Source: Pseudomonas sp. St316 (GTDB lineage Bacteria > Pseudomonadota > Gammaproteobacteria > Pseudomonadales > Pseudomonadaceae). Taken from it: a stretch of 64,000 nucleotides of DNA. Made by a program: the position numbers and the translations under genes. The notes beneath the pieces were generated by a model, which was not told where the DNA came from, ran no database searches, and was given only the letters and a program-made list of their open reading frames with translations. This document shows, piece after piece, positions 1 to 9,698 of this stretch; position 1 is the stretch's first letter, and each line of letters begins with the position of its first letter. The DNA is taken from contig NZ_AP021901.1 of assembly GCF_018325905.1 (NCBI RefSeq), positions 4,836,001-4,900,000 of the forward strand, in the 5' to 3' direction.

Positions 1-994
1 TAGCGCGCCGTTCGCTGGCATGCTGAATCAGCGTCCTGGCCACTTCACCGGCCCGCAGCAGCACCACTTCGCCACCGAGGCGTTCGGCCAGTTGCTGGGC
101 ATTCTGCAGGCGCTGGCGCGAGGGCTCGTCACGGGCACGGCCGTTGTCCACATGCACCAGGCTCCACGGCAGATGCCGACGCTGTGCAACGCGGCTGGCA
201 TGGCGCACCAGGCGTTCGGCCTGCACGTCACCGTCCACCCCCACCAGCAAGCGTCCGCGCACTGCCGGCGCGGCCTGGCCCAATTGTCGATAACCCTGGG
301 CCAAATCGTTGTCCACCTGGGCGGCGGCGGTCTGCATGGCCAGCTCACGCAACGCGGTCAGGTTGGTCTGGGTGAAAAACGCATCGATCGCCGCCCGGGC
401 CTGCTCCGGCACGTAGACCTTGCCATCGCGCAGGCGCTCCAACAGCTCACGGGGAGGCAGGTCGATCAGCAGCAGTTCATCGGCCTCCTGCAGGACCCAA
501 TCGGGCAACGTCTCGCGCACCTGCACACCGGTGATACCACGCACTTGATCGTTGAGGCTTTCCAGATGCTGGACATTGACGGTGGTGTAGACGTCGATAC
601 CTGCCGCGAGCAGCTCTTGAATGTCCTGCCAGCGCTTTGCATGACGACTGCCGGGGGCGTTGCTGTGGGCCAGTTCGTCCACCAGGACCAGGGGCGGCCG
701 GGCGGCGAGCAAGCCGTCGAGGTCCATTTCCTCAAGCATCACACCGCGATACTCCGAGCGCACCAAAGGTTGCTGCGCCAGGCCGCCGAGCAGTGCTTCG
801 GTTTCGGTACGACCGTGAGTTTCCACCACCCCGGCGACGACGTTCACGCCTTGGCGTACTTGAGTGTGGGCCGCTTGCAGCATGGCGTAGGTCTTGCCGA
901 CACCGGGCGCCGCACCCAGGAAGACCTTGAGCCGGCCACGGTCGTTGCGGGGCAGATTGGCTAACAGTGCGTCGGCGCGGCCGGAGTCGCTCAT
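1..994 (-). CDS. kdpD: Sensor histidine kinase KdpD, N-terminal part (cut by window edge)
   Basis: Membrane sensor kinase that with KdpE controls the kdpFABC K+ pump genes. Reading from the ATG at 994, the protein opens MSDSGRADALL and reaches a Walker-A-like GAAPGVGKT motif near residue 30, the hallmark of the cytoplasmic KdpD N-terminal domain. A universal-stress-type domain should follow in the visible part. Only about 331 codons are present; the four membrane helices, dimerisation helix and kinase core lie beyond base 1. The reading frame stays open to the edge. It lies downstream of kdpC on the same strand, separated by 178 bp that hold a REP palindrome pair. The adjacent kdpFABC genes make the identity firm. 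Confidence 0.93.
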   Translation of the reverse strand, partial: MSDSGRADALLANLPRNDRGRLKVFLGAAPGVGKTYAMLQAAHTQVRQGVNVVAGVVETHGRTETEALLGGLAQQPLVRSEYRGVMLEEMDLDGLLAARPPLVLVDELAHSNAPGSRHAKRWQDIQELLAAGIDVYTTVNVQHLESLNDQVRGITGVQVRETLPDWVLQEADELLLIDLPPRELLERLRDGKVYVPEQARAAIDAFFTQTNLTALRELAMQTAAAQVDNDLAQGYRQLGQAAPAVRGRLLVGVDGDVQAERLVRHASRVAQRRHLPWSLVHVDNGRARDEPSRQRLQNAQQLAERLGGEVVLLRAGEVARTLIQHASERRA

Positions 995-1046
995 GGCGTG
1001 GAAATCTCTTTCAAATATTGATCAAACACCCTGTGGGGAACCGGAC

Positions 1047-1138
1047 CTGTGGGAGCAAAGCTTGCTCGCGATCAAGGCGACACGGTTCAACTGATGAACC
1101 GCGTTATCGTTCATCGCGAGCAAGCTTTGCTCCCACAG
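1047..1138. repeat. REP palindrome pair between kdpC and kdpD
   Basis: Two inverted copies of the Pseudomonas REP core (GTGGGAGCAAAGCTTGCTCG and its complement) face each other around a loop of about 40 bp. Such pairs are common between Pseudomonas genes. They can act as RNA hairpins that lower read-through or protect the upstream mRNA. Here the pair could uncouple kdpD from kdpFABC. Confidence 0.9.
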
Positions 1139-1172
1139 GCTTTGCTGCAGCAGGCTTTGCACCCTCAGGGGT

Positions 1173-1718
1173 CTACAGTTTTTCCAGGGCCAGGTTCAGC
1201 GCCAGCACATTCACCACTGGCGGGCCCACCCAGGGTCGCTCGGTGTTGTCATTGAGCAGTTGCTGCAGGGTCGAGACCGGCAGGTTGCGCGCCGCGGCGA
1301 CACGCGCCAGTTGATAGGCAATCGCCGCCGGAGGCAAGTGCGGATCCAGCCCACTGCCGGAGGTGGTCAGCAACGCCAGCGGCACCGGGCCCTGGCTTTT
1401 GACCTGGAGAGACTGGGCCGCCTCGATCACCCGCGTCGCCAGGGCCGGATTGCTCGGGGAAAGATTGCTGGCGCCGCTGGCAACCGTGGCGAAGGCACCG
1501 GCCGACGGCCGTGGATGAAACCAGGCATCACCGGTGAAATCCTGGGCGATCAGCGTCGAGCCACGGACCTTGCCAGCGGCATCGACGATCAGGCTGCCAT
1601 TGGCCTGGACGGGAAAGGCGACTTGCGCCACGCCGGTGACCACCAGCGGGTACGCGACACCGGTGAGCAGGGTCATCAGCAATAACAGGCTCAAGGCCGG
1701 GCGAATCAGAGTGGACAT
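1173..1718 (-). CDS. kdpC: K+-transporting ATPase subunit KdpC
   Basis: Small single-span subunit of the KdpFABC high-affinity K+ pump that stabilises the KdpA-KdpB complex. The start at 1718 gives 181 residues ([10 protein letters not shown]...), matching family length, with GAGG at a proper distance upstream. The open frame continues 42 codons further into an AT-rich repeat, but that extension has no family resemblance. A membrane helix covers roughly residues 7-27. The periplasmic part shows the family patterns [15 protein letters not shown] and [10 protein letters not shown]. It lies 239 bp after kdpB, an unusually wide gap for this operon, filled by a REP-like element. Confidence 0.95.
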   Translation of the reverse strand: MSTLIRPALSLLLLMTLLTGVAYPLVVTGVAQVAFPVQANGSLIVDAAGKVRGSTLIAQDFTGDAWFHPRPSAGAFATVASGASNLSPSNPALATRVIEAAQSLQVKSQGPVPLALLTTSGSGLDPHLPPAAIAYQLARVAAARNLPVSTLQQLLNDNTERPWVGPPVVNVLALNLALEKL

Positions 1719-1780
1719 TTGAAAATCCTCGAATAAGAAACAGCTAAACTTCCGGGCAAGGAACTTGCTCGCGCTGGGCT

Positions 1781-1892
1781 CTGTAGGAGCTGGCGAAGCC
1801 TGCGATCTTTTGATCTTGATCTTGATCTTTCGCTTGGGATTCAAGTGTCTGGGGGAAGATCGCAGCCTCGTTGCACTCGACAGCTCCTACAG
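1781..1892. repeat. Second-family REP palindrome in the kdpB-kdpC gap
   Basis: An inverted repeat begins CTGTAGGAGCTGGCGAAGCC and ends with the complement (CAGCTCCTACAG). Inside it is a short tandem run of GATCTT units near 1803-1830. This differs from the GTGGGAGC family found elsewhere in the window but has the same type of organisation. It sits inside an operon whose genes are usually tightly spaced. Confidence 0.85.
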
Positions 1893-1957
1893 AGCTCCTA
1901 CACAGCCCGGCGGGAGCAATCTTCCTGCAACAAAAATTGGCTCACCGCACGTCAGGC

Positions 1958-4015
1958 TCAAACCAGGTGCAACGCCGTCAGCAACATATCGATCGCCTTG
2001 ATCCCCACGAACGGCACCACGATCCCGCCCAGGCCATAAATAAGCAGATTGCGTCGCAACAGCGCCGCCGCGCTTGCCGCTTGCACGCGCACACCGCGCA
2101 GGGCCAGGGGGATCAGCACGACGATGATCAGGGCGTTGAAGACAATGGCCGACACAATCGCGCTCTGCGGGCTGCTCAGGTGCATCACGTTCAACACGCC
2201 GAGCTGTGGATAAATCGAGGCGAACAGCGCCGGCAGGATCGCGAAGTACTTGGCGATGTCATTGGCGATGGAAAAGGTGGTCAGCGCCCCACGGGTCACC
2301 AGCAGTTCCTTGCCGATCTGCACCACATCCAGCAGTTTGGTCGGGTCGCTGTCGAGGTCGACCATGTTGGCCGCTTCCCGCGCGGCCTGGGTGCCGTCAT
2401 TCATCGCCATGCCGACATCGGCCTGAGCCAGGGCCGGGGCGTCGTTGGCGCCGTCGCCGCACATGGCCACCAGCCGACCGTCATTTTGCTCATGACGGAT
2501 ACGCGCGAGTTTTTTCTCCGGCGTGGCCTCCGCCAGCACGTCATCGACACCGGCCTCGGCGGCAATCGCCGCGGCGGTCAACGGGTTGTCGCCGGTGACC
2601 ATCACCGTGCGGATCCCCAGCTTGCGCAGCTCAGCAAAGCGCTCACGGATGCCGGGCTTGACCACGTCCTTGAGATGGATAGCGCCGAGCAGCTTACCGT
2701 CCACGCACACCAGCAACGGCGTGCCACCACTCTGGGCAATCTTGTCGACCTCCCGCGCCAGTGCTGAAGGCCACTCGGTTTTCGCCAGACCGATAAAGCT
2801 CAGCAACGAATCCACGGCGCCCTTGCGATAAACGCGCCCTTGATAATCGACGCCAGATAACCGGGTTTCTGCACTGAACGGCACCGCGGTCAACGCGTCG
2901 AGGCTGGGTTCGGGTTGCGCATGCAAACCTCGCAGGTACTCGACGATAGACTTACCCTCAGCCGTGTCATCGGCCAACGAAGCGAACAGCGCGCCTTCGG
3001 CCAGCTCTTGGGTGCTAACCCCTGGAGCGGCATAGACCGCTGTACAGCGACGATTGCCAAAGGTGATGGTGCCGGTCTTGTCCAGCATCAGCACATGCAC
3101 GTCCCCCGCCGCTTCGACCGCACGGCCGGATTTGGCGATCACGTTCAGGCGCACCAACCGGTCCATCCCGGCGATGCCAATGGCCGACAGCAGCCCGCCG
3201 ATGGTGGTGGGAATCAAGGTGACCAGCAGCGCCACCAGAAACACCAGCGGCAGCTTGGCGTTGGCGAAATGGGCGAACGGTTGCAGCGTCACCACCACCA
3301 ACAGGAAGATCAGCGTCAGGCCGATCAACAGGATGTCCAGCGCCACCTCGTTCGGGGTTTTCTGGCGCTTGGCACCTTCGACCAAGGCGATCATGCGGTC
3401 CAGGGTAGACTCGCCGGGATTGCTGGTGATGCGTATCAGCAGCCAGTCGGAGACCAGCCGCGTATTGCCGGTGACGGCCGAGCGATCGCCGCCGGACTCG
3501 CGGATGACCGGCGCCGATTCGCCAGTGATCGCCGCCTCGTTGACCGCAGCAATGCCGTCGATCACTTCACCGTCGCCGGGGATCATGTCGCCGGCCTCGA
3601 CGCGCACCACATCGCCTTTGCGCAGACGGGTGGCGGGGACGATTTCAAAGCCGGTGGCGGTCTGGCGACGTGCGTTGAGGCCTTCGCTGCCAGCCTTGAG
3701 GCTGTCGGCCCGGGCCTTGCCGCGGCCTTCGGCCAATGCTTCGGCGAAGTTGGCGAACAGCACGGTGAACCACAGCCACAGGGCAATTTGCGCGGCCACG
3801 AACGTCGGCACGGCACTGTCGGGGATGAAGCACAACACGGTAGTGAGGATCGCGGTCAGCTCCACCACCAGCATCACTGGCGCGCGGTACAACTGGCGTG
3901 GATCAAGCTTGACGAAGGCCTGCACCAGCGCCGGCCGCCAGAGGGCCGACAGGTGGGTCTTCGGTTGTTCCGGCGCCTTGGCGGCGACGGTTTTGCTCAT
4001 CGGCATATTCATCAT
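1958..4015 (-). CDS. kdpB: K+-transporting P-type ATPase catalytic subunit KdpB
   Basis: Catalytic P-type ATPase subunit that hydrolyses ATP to drive K+ uptake through KdpA. It has 685 residues, close to the usual 680-690. Visible motifs in order: the actuator TGES at 164-167, the phosphorylation motif DKTGT with Asp312, and the hinge [19 protein letters not shown]. Membrane helices lie around residues 45-92 and 225-285 and at the C-terminus. The serine of TGES is the position phosphorylated to inhibit E. coli KdpB at high K+, and it is retained. Seven bases separate it from kdpA upstream. Confidence 0.97.
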   Translation of the reverse strand: MMNMPMSKTVAAKAPEQPKTHLSALWRPALVQAFVKLDPRQLYRAPVMLVVELTAILTTVLCFIPDSAVPTFVAAQIALWLWFTVLFANFAEALAEGRGKARADSLKAGSEGLNARRQTATGFEIVPATRLRKGDVVRVEAGDMIPGDGEVIDGIAAVNEAAITGESAPVIRESGGDRSAVTGNTRLVSDWLLIRITSNPGESTLDRMIALVEGAKRQKTPNEVALDILLIGLTLIFLLVVVTLQPFAHFANAKLPLVFLVALLVTLIPTTIGGLLSAIGIAGMDRLVRLNVIAKSGRAVEAAGDVHVLMLDKTGTITFGNRRCTAVYAAPGVSTQELAEGALFASLADDTAEGKSIVEYLRGLHAQPEPSLDALTAVPFSAETRLSGVDYQGRVYRKGAVDSLLSFIGLAKTEWPSALAREVDKIAQSGGTPLLVCVDGKLLGAIHLKDVVKPGIRERFAELRKLGIRTVMVTGDNPLTAAAIAAEAGVDDVLAEATPEKKLARIRHEQNDGRLVAMCGDGANDAPALAQADVGMAMNDGTQAAREAANMVDLDSDPTKLLDVVQIGKELLVTRGALTTFSIANDIAKYFAILPALFASIYPQLGVLNVMHLSSPQSAIVSAIVFNALIIVVLIPLALRGVRVQAASAAALLRRNLLIYGLGGIVVPFVGIKAIDMLLTALHLV

Positions 4016-4022
4016 CAGGTCC

Positions 4023-5717
4023 TCAGAAGCCCATGCTCAGGTGTTCGGCAATCGGCCCCAGTGCCAGGGTCGGCAGGAAGGTCAAGCCGCCCACCAGCAA
4101 AATGGTCACGGTCAACAGGGTCACGAACAGCGGGCCGTGGGTGGGAAAGCTGTTCTGGCCAATCGGCGCGGTCTTCTTCAAGGCGAGGCTGCCGGCCAAC
4201 GCCAGCACCGGCAGGATGTAGCCGAACCGGCCGATCAACATGCCCAGGCCCAACATCAGGTTGTGGAAAGGCGTGTTGGCGCCGAACCCGGCGAATGCCG
4301 AACCGTTGTTCGCGCCCGCCGAGGTGTAGGCGTACAACAACTGGCTGAAACCGTGGGCACCCGGGTTGCTCACCGCAGCGGCCGGGCCGGGCAGGCTCGC
4401 GGCGACGGCACCCAGCACCAGCACGCTCACGGGCATCACCAGCAGGGTTGCCACCAACAGTTGCACCTCCCGGGCGCCGAGCTTCTTGCCCAGGTATTCC
4501 GGGGTGCGACCGATCATCAAGCCGGCCAGGAACACCGCGATCAGCACGTTCAACAGCATGCCGTAGAGCCCGGCCCCGACGCCGCCGAAGATCACTTCGC
4601 CGACCATCATGTTCACCAGCGACACCATGCCACTGAGCGGGTTGAGGCTGTCGTGCATGGCGTTGACCGAGCCGTTGGAGGCCGCCGTGGTGGTCACTGA
4701 CCACAGCACCGTGGCGGTGGTGCCGAAGCGTGCTTCCTTGCCTTCCAGCGGCGCAGTTTGCTCGACGGCCGCGTTGGTCAGGGCCGGGTTCGGTTGGTAT
4801 TCGGCCCACAGTGACGTCGCGCCGCCGATCAGGAACAAGGCCAGCATGCAGGCGATGATCGCCCGGCTCTGGCGCAGGTCCTTGACGTAATGACCGAAGG
4901 TGAACACCAGCGCGGCGGGAATCAGGATGATCGAAGCGAGTTCAAACAGGTTGCTCCAGGCCGTCGGGTTCTCGAACGGGTGCGCCGAGTTGACGCCGAA
5001 GAAACCACCGCCGTTGGTGCCCAGTTGCTTGATCGCGATCTGGCTGGCGGCCGGCCCCAGTGGGATGACTTGGTCGACGCCCTGCAGCGTGACCCCGTGC
5101 ACGTAATGCGCGAAGGTCTGCGGCACGCCCTGCCAGACCAGCAACAACGCCAGCAGCAGGCACAGCGGCAACAGCCCATAGAGGGTGGCGCGGGTCATGT
5201 CGACCCAGAAATTACCCAGCGTCGCGGCGGACTTGCGCCCGATGCCGCGACACAGCGCCACGAGCACGGCCAGGCCGGTGGCGGCGCTGACAAAGTTCTG
5301 CACGGTCAGGCCGACCATCTGGCTCAGGTAGCTCAGGGACGCTTCACCGCTGTAGGACTGCCAGTTGGTGTTGGTCATGAAACTCACGGCCGTGTTGAAA
5401 GCCTGCGTCCACTCCATGCCGGGCAGTTGCTCGGTATTGAGCGGCAGGTGTCCCTGCAGCAGGAGAATGGCGAACAGCAAGAAAAAACCCGCCAGGTTGA
5501 AGGCGAGCAAGGCCAGGGTGTATTTCTGCCAGCTCTGCTCGGCAGTGGAATCGACACCGGCCAGGCGATAGCAACCGCGCTCCACCGGGCCGAGGATCGG
5601 TGAAAGCCAAGTGCGCTGGCCTTCCATCACCCGGTAGTAAAAACGCCCCAGAAACGGTGCCGGAATCAGCACCAGGGCAAAAAAGCCGAGGATCAGCCCA
5701 TAGTCATAACCGTGCAT
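4023..5717 (-). CDS. kdpA: K+-transporting ATPase K+-binding subunit KdpA
   Basis: Polytopic K+-channel-like subunit that selects and binds K+ in the KdpFABC complex. The start at 5717 ([10 protein letters not shown]...) gives 564 residues, as expected for the family. The longer open frame to 6125 runs through kdpF and a REP and is not coding. Selectivity-filter-like segments can be seen, for example [10 protein letters not shown] and [13 protein letters not shown]. About ten hydrophobic helices are spread along the protein. kdpF lies 8 bp upstream and kdpB 7 bp downstream, so the three are surely co-transcribed. Confidence 0.97.
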   Translation of the reverse strand: MHGYDYGLILGFFALVLIPAPFLGRFYYRVMEGQRTWLSPILGPVERGCYRLAGVDSTAEQSWQKYTLALLAFNLAGFFLLFAILLLQGHLPLNTEQLPGMEWTQAFNTAVSFMTNTNWQSYSGEASLSYLSQMVGLTVQNFVSAATGLAVLVALCRGIGRKSAATLGNFWVDMTRATLYGLLPLCLLLALLLVWQGVPQTFAHYVHGVTLQGVDQVIPLGPAASQIAIKQLGTNGGGFFGVNSAHPFENPTAWSNLFELASIILIPAALVFTFGHYVKDLRQSRAIIACMLALFLIGGATSLWAEYQPNPALTNAAVEQTAPLEGKEARFGTTATVLWSVTTTAASNGSVNAMHDSLNPLSGMVSLVNMMVGEVIFGGVGAGLYGMLLNVLIAVFLAGLMIGRTPEYLGKKLGAREVQLLVATLLVMPVSVLVLGAVAASLPGPAAAVSNPGAHGFSQLLYAYTSAGANNGSAFAGFGANTPFHNLMLGLGMLIGRFGYILPVLALAGSLALKKTAPIGQNSFPTHGPLFVTLLTVTILLVGGLTFLPTLALGPIAEHLSMGF

Positions 5718-5725
5718 AGCCGCTC

Positions 5726-5815
5726 CTAGTTCCGATCGGCGCGCAACAGCGCAACCAGCAGATAAATGAACAGCGCCCCTGCCAGCAGCAGCGACACCCC
5801 GTCCAGAACACTCAT
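5726..5815 (-). CDS. kdpF: K+-transporting ATPase small subunit KdpF
   Basis: A 29-residue single-helix peptide, [20 protein letters not shown] followed by VALLRADRN. It matches the KdpF family, which stabilises the KdpFABC complex in the membrane. It is the first gene of the kdp operon and ends 8 bp before kdpA. Its identity rests on its length, one hydrophobic helix, the basic C-terminus and its position. Confidence 0.92.
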   Translation of the reverse strand: MSVLDGVSLLLAGALFIYLLVALLRADRN

Positions 5816-6210
5816 GGGATTTCTCCGTGGTACGGCGTCGTGCCGTGTGTGGAGTGATTGTCGGCAGGGAGGCTGTAAAGGAACGAGATCGAGAGCGGGG
5901 CTGAGGGATAAAGAATTCGTAAAAAGTGTTGGCTGGACTGGCCTTATCGCGAGCAAGCTCGCTCCCAGATTGGATTTGCTGCGAATAAAGAATTTGCGCC
6001 CATTGAAGATTCCCTGTGGGAGCGAGCTTGCTCGCGATAAGGCCACACCAGGCACCAATGCTCTGAACTGGGGCATAAAACCAAGCCATCCGGTGGCGAA
6101 CATCCCCGATACGACACGATTTCACCCATTACGACGGCTGTCACGACAATGGCACGCCCACTGCACTGCCCCTCCCCAGCGCTTTTGCTATGGATCGAGG
6201 GGAGCCACCG
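5816..6210. other. Divergent intergenic region kdpF / permease, with REP pair
   Basis: These 395 bp separate two divergent transcription units and must hold the promoters of both. The kdp promoter and KdpE site should lie in the first 100 bp next to kdpF, but I cannot define them by eye. An inverted REP pair occupies 5938-6045 (GCGAGCAAGCTCGCTCCCA and its complement). The last stretch before the permease has a GGGGAG ribosome site just ahead of 6211. No other gene is visible. Confidence 0.7.
5938..6045. repeat. REP palindrome pair upstream of kdpF
   Basis: Inverted copies of the 'CGAGCAAGCTCGCTCCCA' REP core flank about 50 bp. The outer arms extend to GGCCTTATCGCG and its complement. It is of the same family as the copies at 1047, 45028, 48143, 52242 and 54434. 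Confidence 0.9.
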
Positions 6211-7575
6211 ATGAACACACAACTCAAACCAACCCTGGGCACCCTGCATTTATGGGGCATTGCCGTCGGCCTGGTGATTTCCGGCGAGTATTTCGGCTGG
6301 AGCTACGGCTGGGGCGTGGCCGGAACACTGGGCTTTTTGGTGACGTCCTTCATGGTGGCGGCCATGTACACCTGCTTCATTTTCAGCTTCACCGAACTGA
6401 CCACCGCCATTCCCCATGCCGGCGGGCCGTTTGCCTATAGCCGTCGGGCCTTTGGTGAGAAAGGCGGATTGATCGCCGGGCTGGCAACGCTGATCGAATT
6501 CGTCTTCGCCCCGCCGGCCATTGCCCTGGCCATCGGCGCCTACCTGAACGTGCAGTTCCCGGCCCTGGACCCGAAACACGCAGCAGTCGGCGCCTATATC
6601 GTGTTCATGGGGCTGAACATCCTCGGGGTCAAGCTGGCCGCGACGTTCGAGCTGATTGTCTGCGTACTGGCGGTGGTCGAACTGCTGGTGTTCATGGGCG
6701 TCGTGGCCCCGGCGTTCAGCTTCAGCAGCTTTGCCCTGAACGGCTGGGCGGGCTCCGATGTATTTGGCGCACCGGCCATTGCCGGGATGTTCGCCGCGAT
6801 TCCCTTCGCCATCTGGTTCTTCCTGGCCATCGAAGGCGCGGCCATGGCCGCCGAAGAGGCCAAGGATCCGAAACGCACGATTCCCAAAGCCTACATCAGC
6901 GGCATCTTGACCCTGGTAGTCCTGGCGATGGGCGTGATGTTCTTTGCCGGCGGCGTCGGCGACTGGCGCACCCTGTCGAACATCAACGACCCCCTGCCCC
7001 AAGCCATGAAAACCGTGGTTGGTGAAAGCTCCGGCTGGCTGCACATGCTGGTGTGGATCGGCCTGTTCGGCCTGGTGGCGAGTTTCCACGGCATTATCCT
7101 CGGCTACTCGCGGCAGTTCTTCGCACTGGCCCGCGCCGGCTACCTGCCCGCCTCCCTGGCCAAACTGTCACGTTTCCAGACGCCGCACCGGGCCATCATC
7201 GCCGGTGGGCTGATCGGCATCGCGGCGATCTACAGCGACGGCCTGATCAACCTGGGCGGCATGACCCTGACGGCGGCGATGATCACCATGGCGGTGTTCG
7301 GCGCCATCGTCATGTACATCATGAGCATGCTCAGCCTGTTCAAATTGCGTAAAACCGAACCCAACCTGGAACGTACTTTCCGCGCACCGGGCTATCCGAT
7401 CGTGCCAGGCATAGCCCTGGTACTGGCAGTGGTATGCCTGGTGGCGATGGCCTGGTTCAACGCGCTGATCGGGCTGATCTTCCTCGGCTTCATGGCGGTG
7501 GGTTTCGTCTACTTCATCCTCACCGCACAACTGCGCGCAGACGCTCCCGCCGATGCGATGCTGACCGGGCTTTGA
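6211..7575 (+). CDS. eat: Ethanolamine permease-type APC transporter
   Basis: Amino acid-polyamine-organocation transporter of 454 residues with about twelve hydrophobic helices. The N-terminal LWGIAVGLVISGEYFGWSYG is the characteristic start of the ethanolamine permease (Eat) subgroup. ELTTAIPHAGGPFAYSRRA and AAEEAKDPKRTIPKAY are conserved APC loop patterns. The start at 6211 has GGGGAG seven bases upstream and was preferred over the ATG at 6190. Ethanolamine as substrate is inferred from family resemblance only: no ethanolamine ammonia-lyase genes lie in the window. Confidence 0.85.
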   Translation: MNTQLKPTLGTLHLWGIAVGLVISGEYFGWSYGWGVAGTLGFLVTSFMVAAMYTCFIFSFTELTTAIPHAGGPFAYSRRAFGEKGGLIAGLATLIEFVFAPPAIALAIGAYLNVQFPALDPKHAAVGAYIVFMGLNILGVKLAATFELIVCVLAVVELLVFMGVVAPAFSFSSFALNGWAGSDVFGAPAIAGMFAAIPFAIWFFLAIEGAAMAAEEAKDPKRTIPKAYISGILTLVVLAMGVMFFAGGVGDWRTLSNINDPLPQAMKTVVGESSGWLHMLVWIGLFGLVASFHGIILGYSRQFFALARAGYLPASLAKLSRFQTPHRAIIAGGLIGIAAIYSDGLINLGGMTLTAAMITMAVFGAIVMYIMSMLSLFKLRKTEPNLERTFRAPGYPIVPGIALVLAVVCLVAMAWFNALIGLIFLGFMAVGFVYFILTAQLRADAPADAMLTGL

Positions 7576-7694
7576 GGTGAAGCGGACCGAACGGGCGTAG
7601 TATTGAACCACTGCGAGCAACCTTCGCTCATAAGTGGTAGGGGCAATGGATCGGCGAAATGTTCGCCCGTCCATGCCCCCTCAAGGAGAGCCCT

Positions 7695-7862
7695 ATGCCC
7701 TGGTATGCCTGGTTAATCCTGATCGTCGCCATCGGCTCGATCGTGGGTGGTCTGATGATGCTGCGCGACACCGCCAACAAGGTCGAGTTGACCGATGAGC
7801 AACGCAAGCGTGTTGCCGAGCGCAATGCGGAAATGGATGCGAAGGAGGCCAAGGATCGCTGA
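7695..7862 (+). CDS. DUF2897 small membrane protein
   Basis: A 55-residue protein, MPWYAWLILIVAIGSIVGGL then a charged tail ending ERNAEMDAKEAKDR. It has one N-terminal membrane helix (about residues 4-23) and a hydrophilic helix, the layout of the DUF2897 family found across Pseudomonas. AAGGAGAG lies directly upstream of the ATG, so translation is likely. Function unknown. It follows the permease by 119 bp and may have its own promoter. Confidence 0.85.
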   Translation: MPWYAWLILIVAIGSIVGGLMMLRDTANKVELTDEQRKRVAERNAEMDAKEAKDR

Positions 7863-7882
7863 TTGCTGCCCGGCCTAACACT

Positions 7883-8020
7883 TTTGTGGCGAGGGGATTT
7901 ATCCCCGCTGGGCTGCGCAGCAACCCCAAAACCTGCCACCCGGTGTGTCTGATCAACTGGGTGGGCTTTTGAAAGGGGCCGCTGCGCGCCCCAGCAGGGA
8001 TAAATCCCCTCGCCACAAAA
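7883..8020. repeat. Third-family inverted repeat (TGTGGCGAGGGGATTTATCC)
   Basis: An inverted repeat with arms TTTTGTGGCGAGGGGATTTA and the complement TAAATCCCCTCGCCACAAAA, with further pairing inward (CCCCGCTGGG / CCCAGC). It lies between convergent genes (DUF2897 on plus, DUF1989 on minus) and could end transcription from both sides. A degenerate half copy appears near 52340-52372. Confidence 0.85.
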
Positions 8021-8034
8021 AGCCAGCACCTGCA

Positions 8035-8874
8035 TCACTTTTCCCAATCCGCCTTGGCGATGTGCAAGCCATGCAACCCGTTGTAGGCCGCCCGCTCAGG
8101 TTGGCTCCACCCCTGCAGCAATGAATCCTCCAACCGATAGATCTCCACACCCAACGGGCGACAGACGCTAAGGGGATCCTGCGCATCGGGCCCCCACATC
8201 GCCAGCGACAGGTCACCACCCGGGCAGGTGGACAAGGCGCACAACAGATCGATCTCGGCAAAGAACTCCAGGTAATCGCCCTTCTGCGCCGGACAGGCCT
8301 TCATGAAATACATGTCGTCATGATTAAGTCCGGTGCATTGGAAAATATTCAGCACGTCATGCACATCGAACTCTGTCAGGCCGTGGGGCAACACCGCACG
8401 GGTCAGGTTCGAGTGGCAGTGATGATGGAAATCCTCCCCGGTCAGCATCTTGTTCACGTACGGATCACAACGCGTCCCCAGCAGGTCGTGCAGCCGTCCA
8501 CCGTGCTCATCGATGCCGTAGCCGGCCAGGCTGTCATCGGTGATGGTCACCAAGGGCCGCAGAAATGGCAGGTTCGACCACAACCGATCATGGGTGCTGA
8601 CGTGAGCGCCCTGAAGCTGACGCGTGCGCGCCGCCCACAGCCGCTCCCGCGGGTCATGGGCGTTCCAGACATTGAAGTCCCCTACCTGCGGACCCACCGG
8701 GGTCGTGACGCGGAACACGTGACCAGCGGGTACGTGCCAGGCGCGGCCGGTGCGGATGGGGACTTCGAACTGCTCGATCAGGGTGCGTTTGTCCTGCTGC
8801 GCGCGGATACGGTCGTAGAAGGGTTTGTCCGAGCCTTTGCTGACCTGGTAGGCGGCTGGGTAGTCTTTGTACAT
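8035..8874 (-). CDS. DUF1989 (urea carboxylase-associated) family protein
   Basis: A 279-residue protein with the DUF1989 pattern: an N-terminal half with VPAGHVFRVTTPVGPQVGDF and a central cluster FHHHCHSNL that probably binds a metal, followed by HDVLNIFQCTG. Members occur next to urea carboxylase. Two paralogous members were shown to act as carboxyguanidine deiminase in guanidine use. Here it stands alone, 15 bp downstream of a GntR regulator on the same strand, with no carboxylase or guanidine riboswitch seen. The substrate is therefore open. The ATG at 8874 fits the family start. Confidence 0.8.
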   Translation of the reverse strand: MYKDYPAAYQVSKGSDKPFYDRIRAQQDKRTLIEQFEVPIRTGRAWHVPAGHVFRVTTPVGPQVGDFNVWNAHDPRERLWAARTRQLQGAHVSTHDRLWSNLPFLRPLVTITDDSLAGYGIDEHGGRLHDLLGTRCDPYVNKMLTGEDFHHHCHSNLTRAVLPHGLTEFDVHDVLNIFQCTGLNHDDMYFMKACPAQKGDYLEFFAEIDLLCALSTCPGGDLSLAMWGPDAQDPLSVCRPLGVEIYRLEDSLLQGWSQPERAAYNGLHGLHIAKADWEK

Positions 8875-8889
8875 GGCGCGGGTCCTTGA

Positions 8890-9543
8890 TCAGTGGTGAT
8901 GGGTGGGTGTTAGCAGTTGCACAAGCAACTGCTCGGAATCGTCGAGGTAAAGACTCATCGCGTCGTGGGCCGCCAGCTTGTTGCCGTCGGCCAGGCAATC
9001 GTGGATATAACGGTCACGCGCTAGCCACGGCGCTTGGAAACGCGCCTCATCGGGCGCGGAGCTAAATACCAGGCGCAGTTGTGCAACCACATTGGTGAAA
9101 AAGTCATCAAGTAATGGACTGCGCATCAATCCGACGATGTGCTGATGGAACGCCAGGCCATGGGTACCAACCGAACGCCAGTCTTCACGCTCCCCAGCCA
9201 GACCCGCAGCCTCGAGGGCTTCGAGCATCCGATCGGACTGATACTCGCGCAATGGCTGGCTGCCCAAGATGGCTTGAAGCTCCAAGGTGCGACGGACCTT
9301 GAACAGATCTCGCACATCCTCGACACCTAACCTGCGGACCATCACGCCTTTGTTACGCACGTAACAGGTCAACCCTTCCTGGCCCAGGCGGTGTAACGCT
9401 TCGCGGATGGTGTTGCGCGAAGCGTTGTAGGCCGAGACCAGGTTATTCTCCACCAGCGCCATGCCTGGCAGCAGGCGCCCGCTGATGATGTCGGCGCGTA
9501 GCTCCAGGGTGATCTGGTCGGCTAGGCAGAGCGTGTTAGTCAT
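8890..9543 (-). CDS. GntR/FadR-type transcriptional regulator
   Basis: A 217-residue regulator. The N-terminal winged helix-turn-helix covers about residues 5-75 (LELRADIISGRLLPG, then YNASRNTIREALHRLGQEGL). The all-helical FCD effector domain follows, with the ligand-metal pattern RRTLELQA...H...H visible. The start at 9543 gives the standard length. The frame is open 49 codons further upstream without family resemblance, and the ribosome site before 9543 is weak. It is probably co-transcribed with the DUF1989 gene and regulates it. Confidence 0.88.
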   Translation of the reverse strand: MTNTLCLADQITLELRADIISGRLLPGMALVENNLVSAYNASRNTIREALHRLGQEGLTCYVRNKGVMVRRLGVEDVRDLFKVRRTLELQAILGSQPLREYQSDRMLEALEAAGLAGEREDWRSVGTHGLAFHQHIVGLMRSPLLDDFFTNVVAQLRLVFSSAPDEARFQAPWLARDRYIHDCLADGNKLAAHDAMSLYLDDSEQLLVQLLTPTHHH

Positions 9544-9656
9544 GGAGGGAGGGCCTTGGATTGTTGAACAATCGGTTGGCTGTAGGTAATCATTATTTGT
9601 GCCAATGGTGGATACATTTCCAGGAGCTCGTCCAAAATTTGCACCCACCAGATAGC

Positions 9657-9683
9657 AAAAAGGCCAGTCAATTCGACCGGCCT
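9657..9683 (-). terminator. Rho-independent terminator after comEA
   Basis: On the minus strand a GGCCGGTC / GACTGGCC stem with a five-base loop is followed by TTTTT. It sits 16 bp past the comEA stop codon. Confidence 0.8.
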
Positions 9684-9698
9684 CCTTCAATCAAAAAC

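Noticed and set aside
1719..1844. 42-residue N-terminal extension of KdpC
   Set aside because: Encoded by the REP-like repeat (lysine/isoleucine run) and absent in the family; GAGG sits before the internal ATG.
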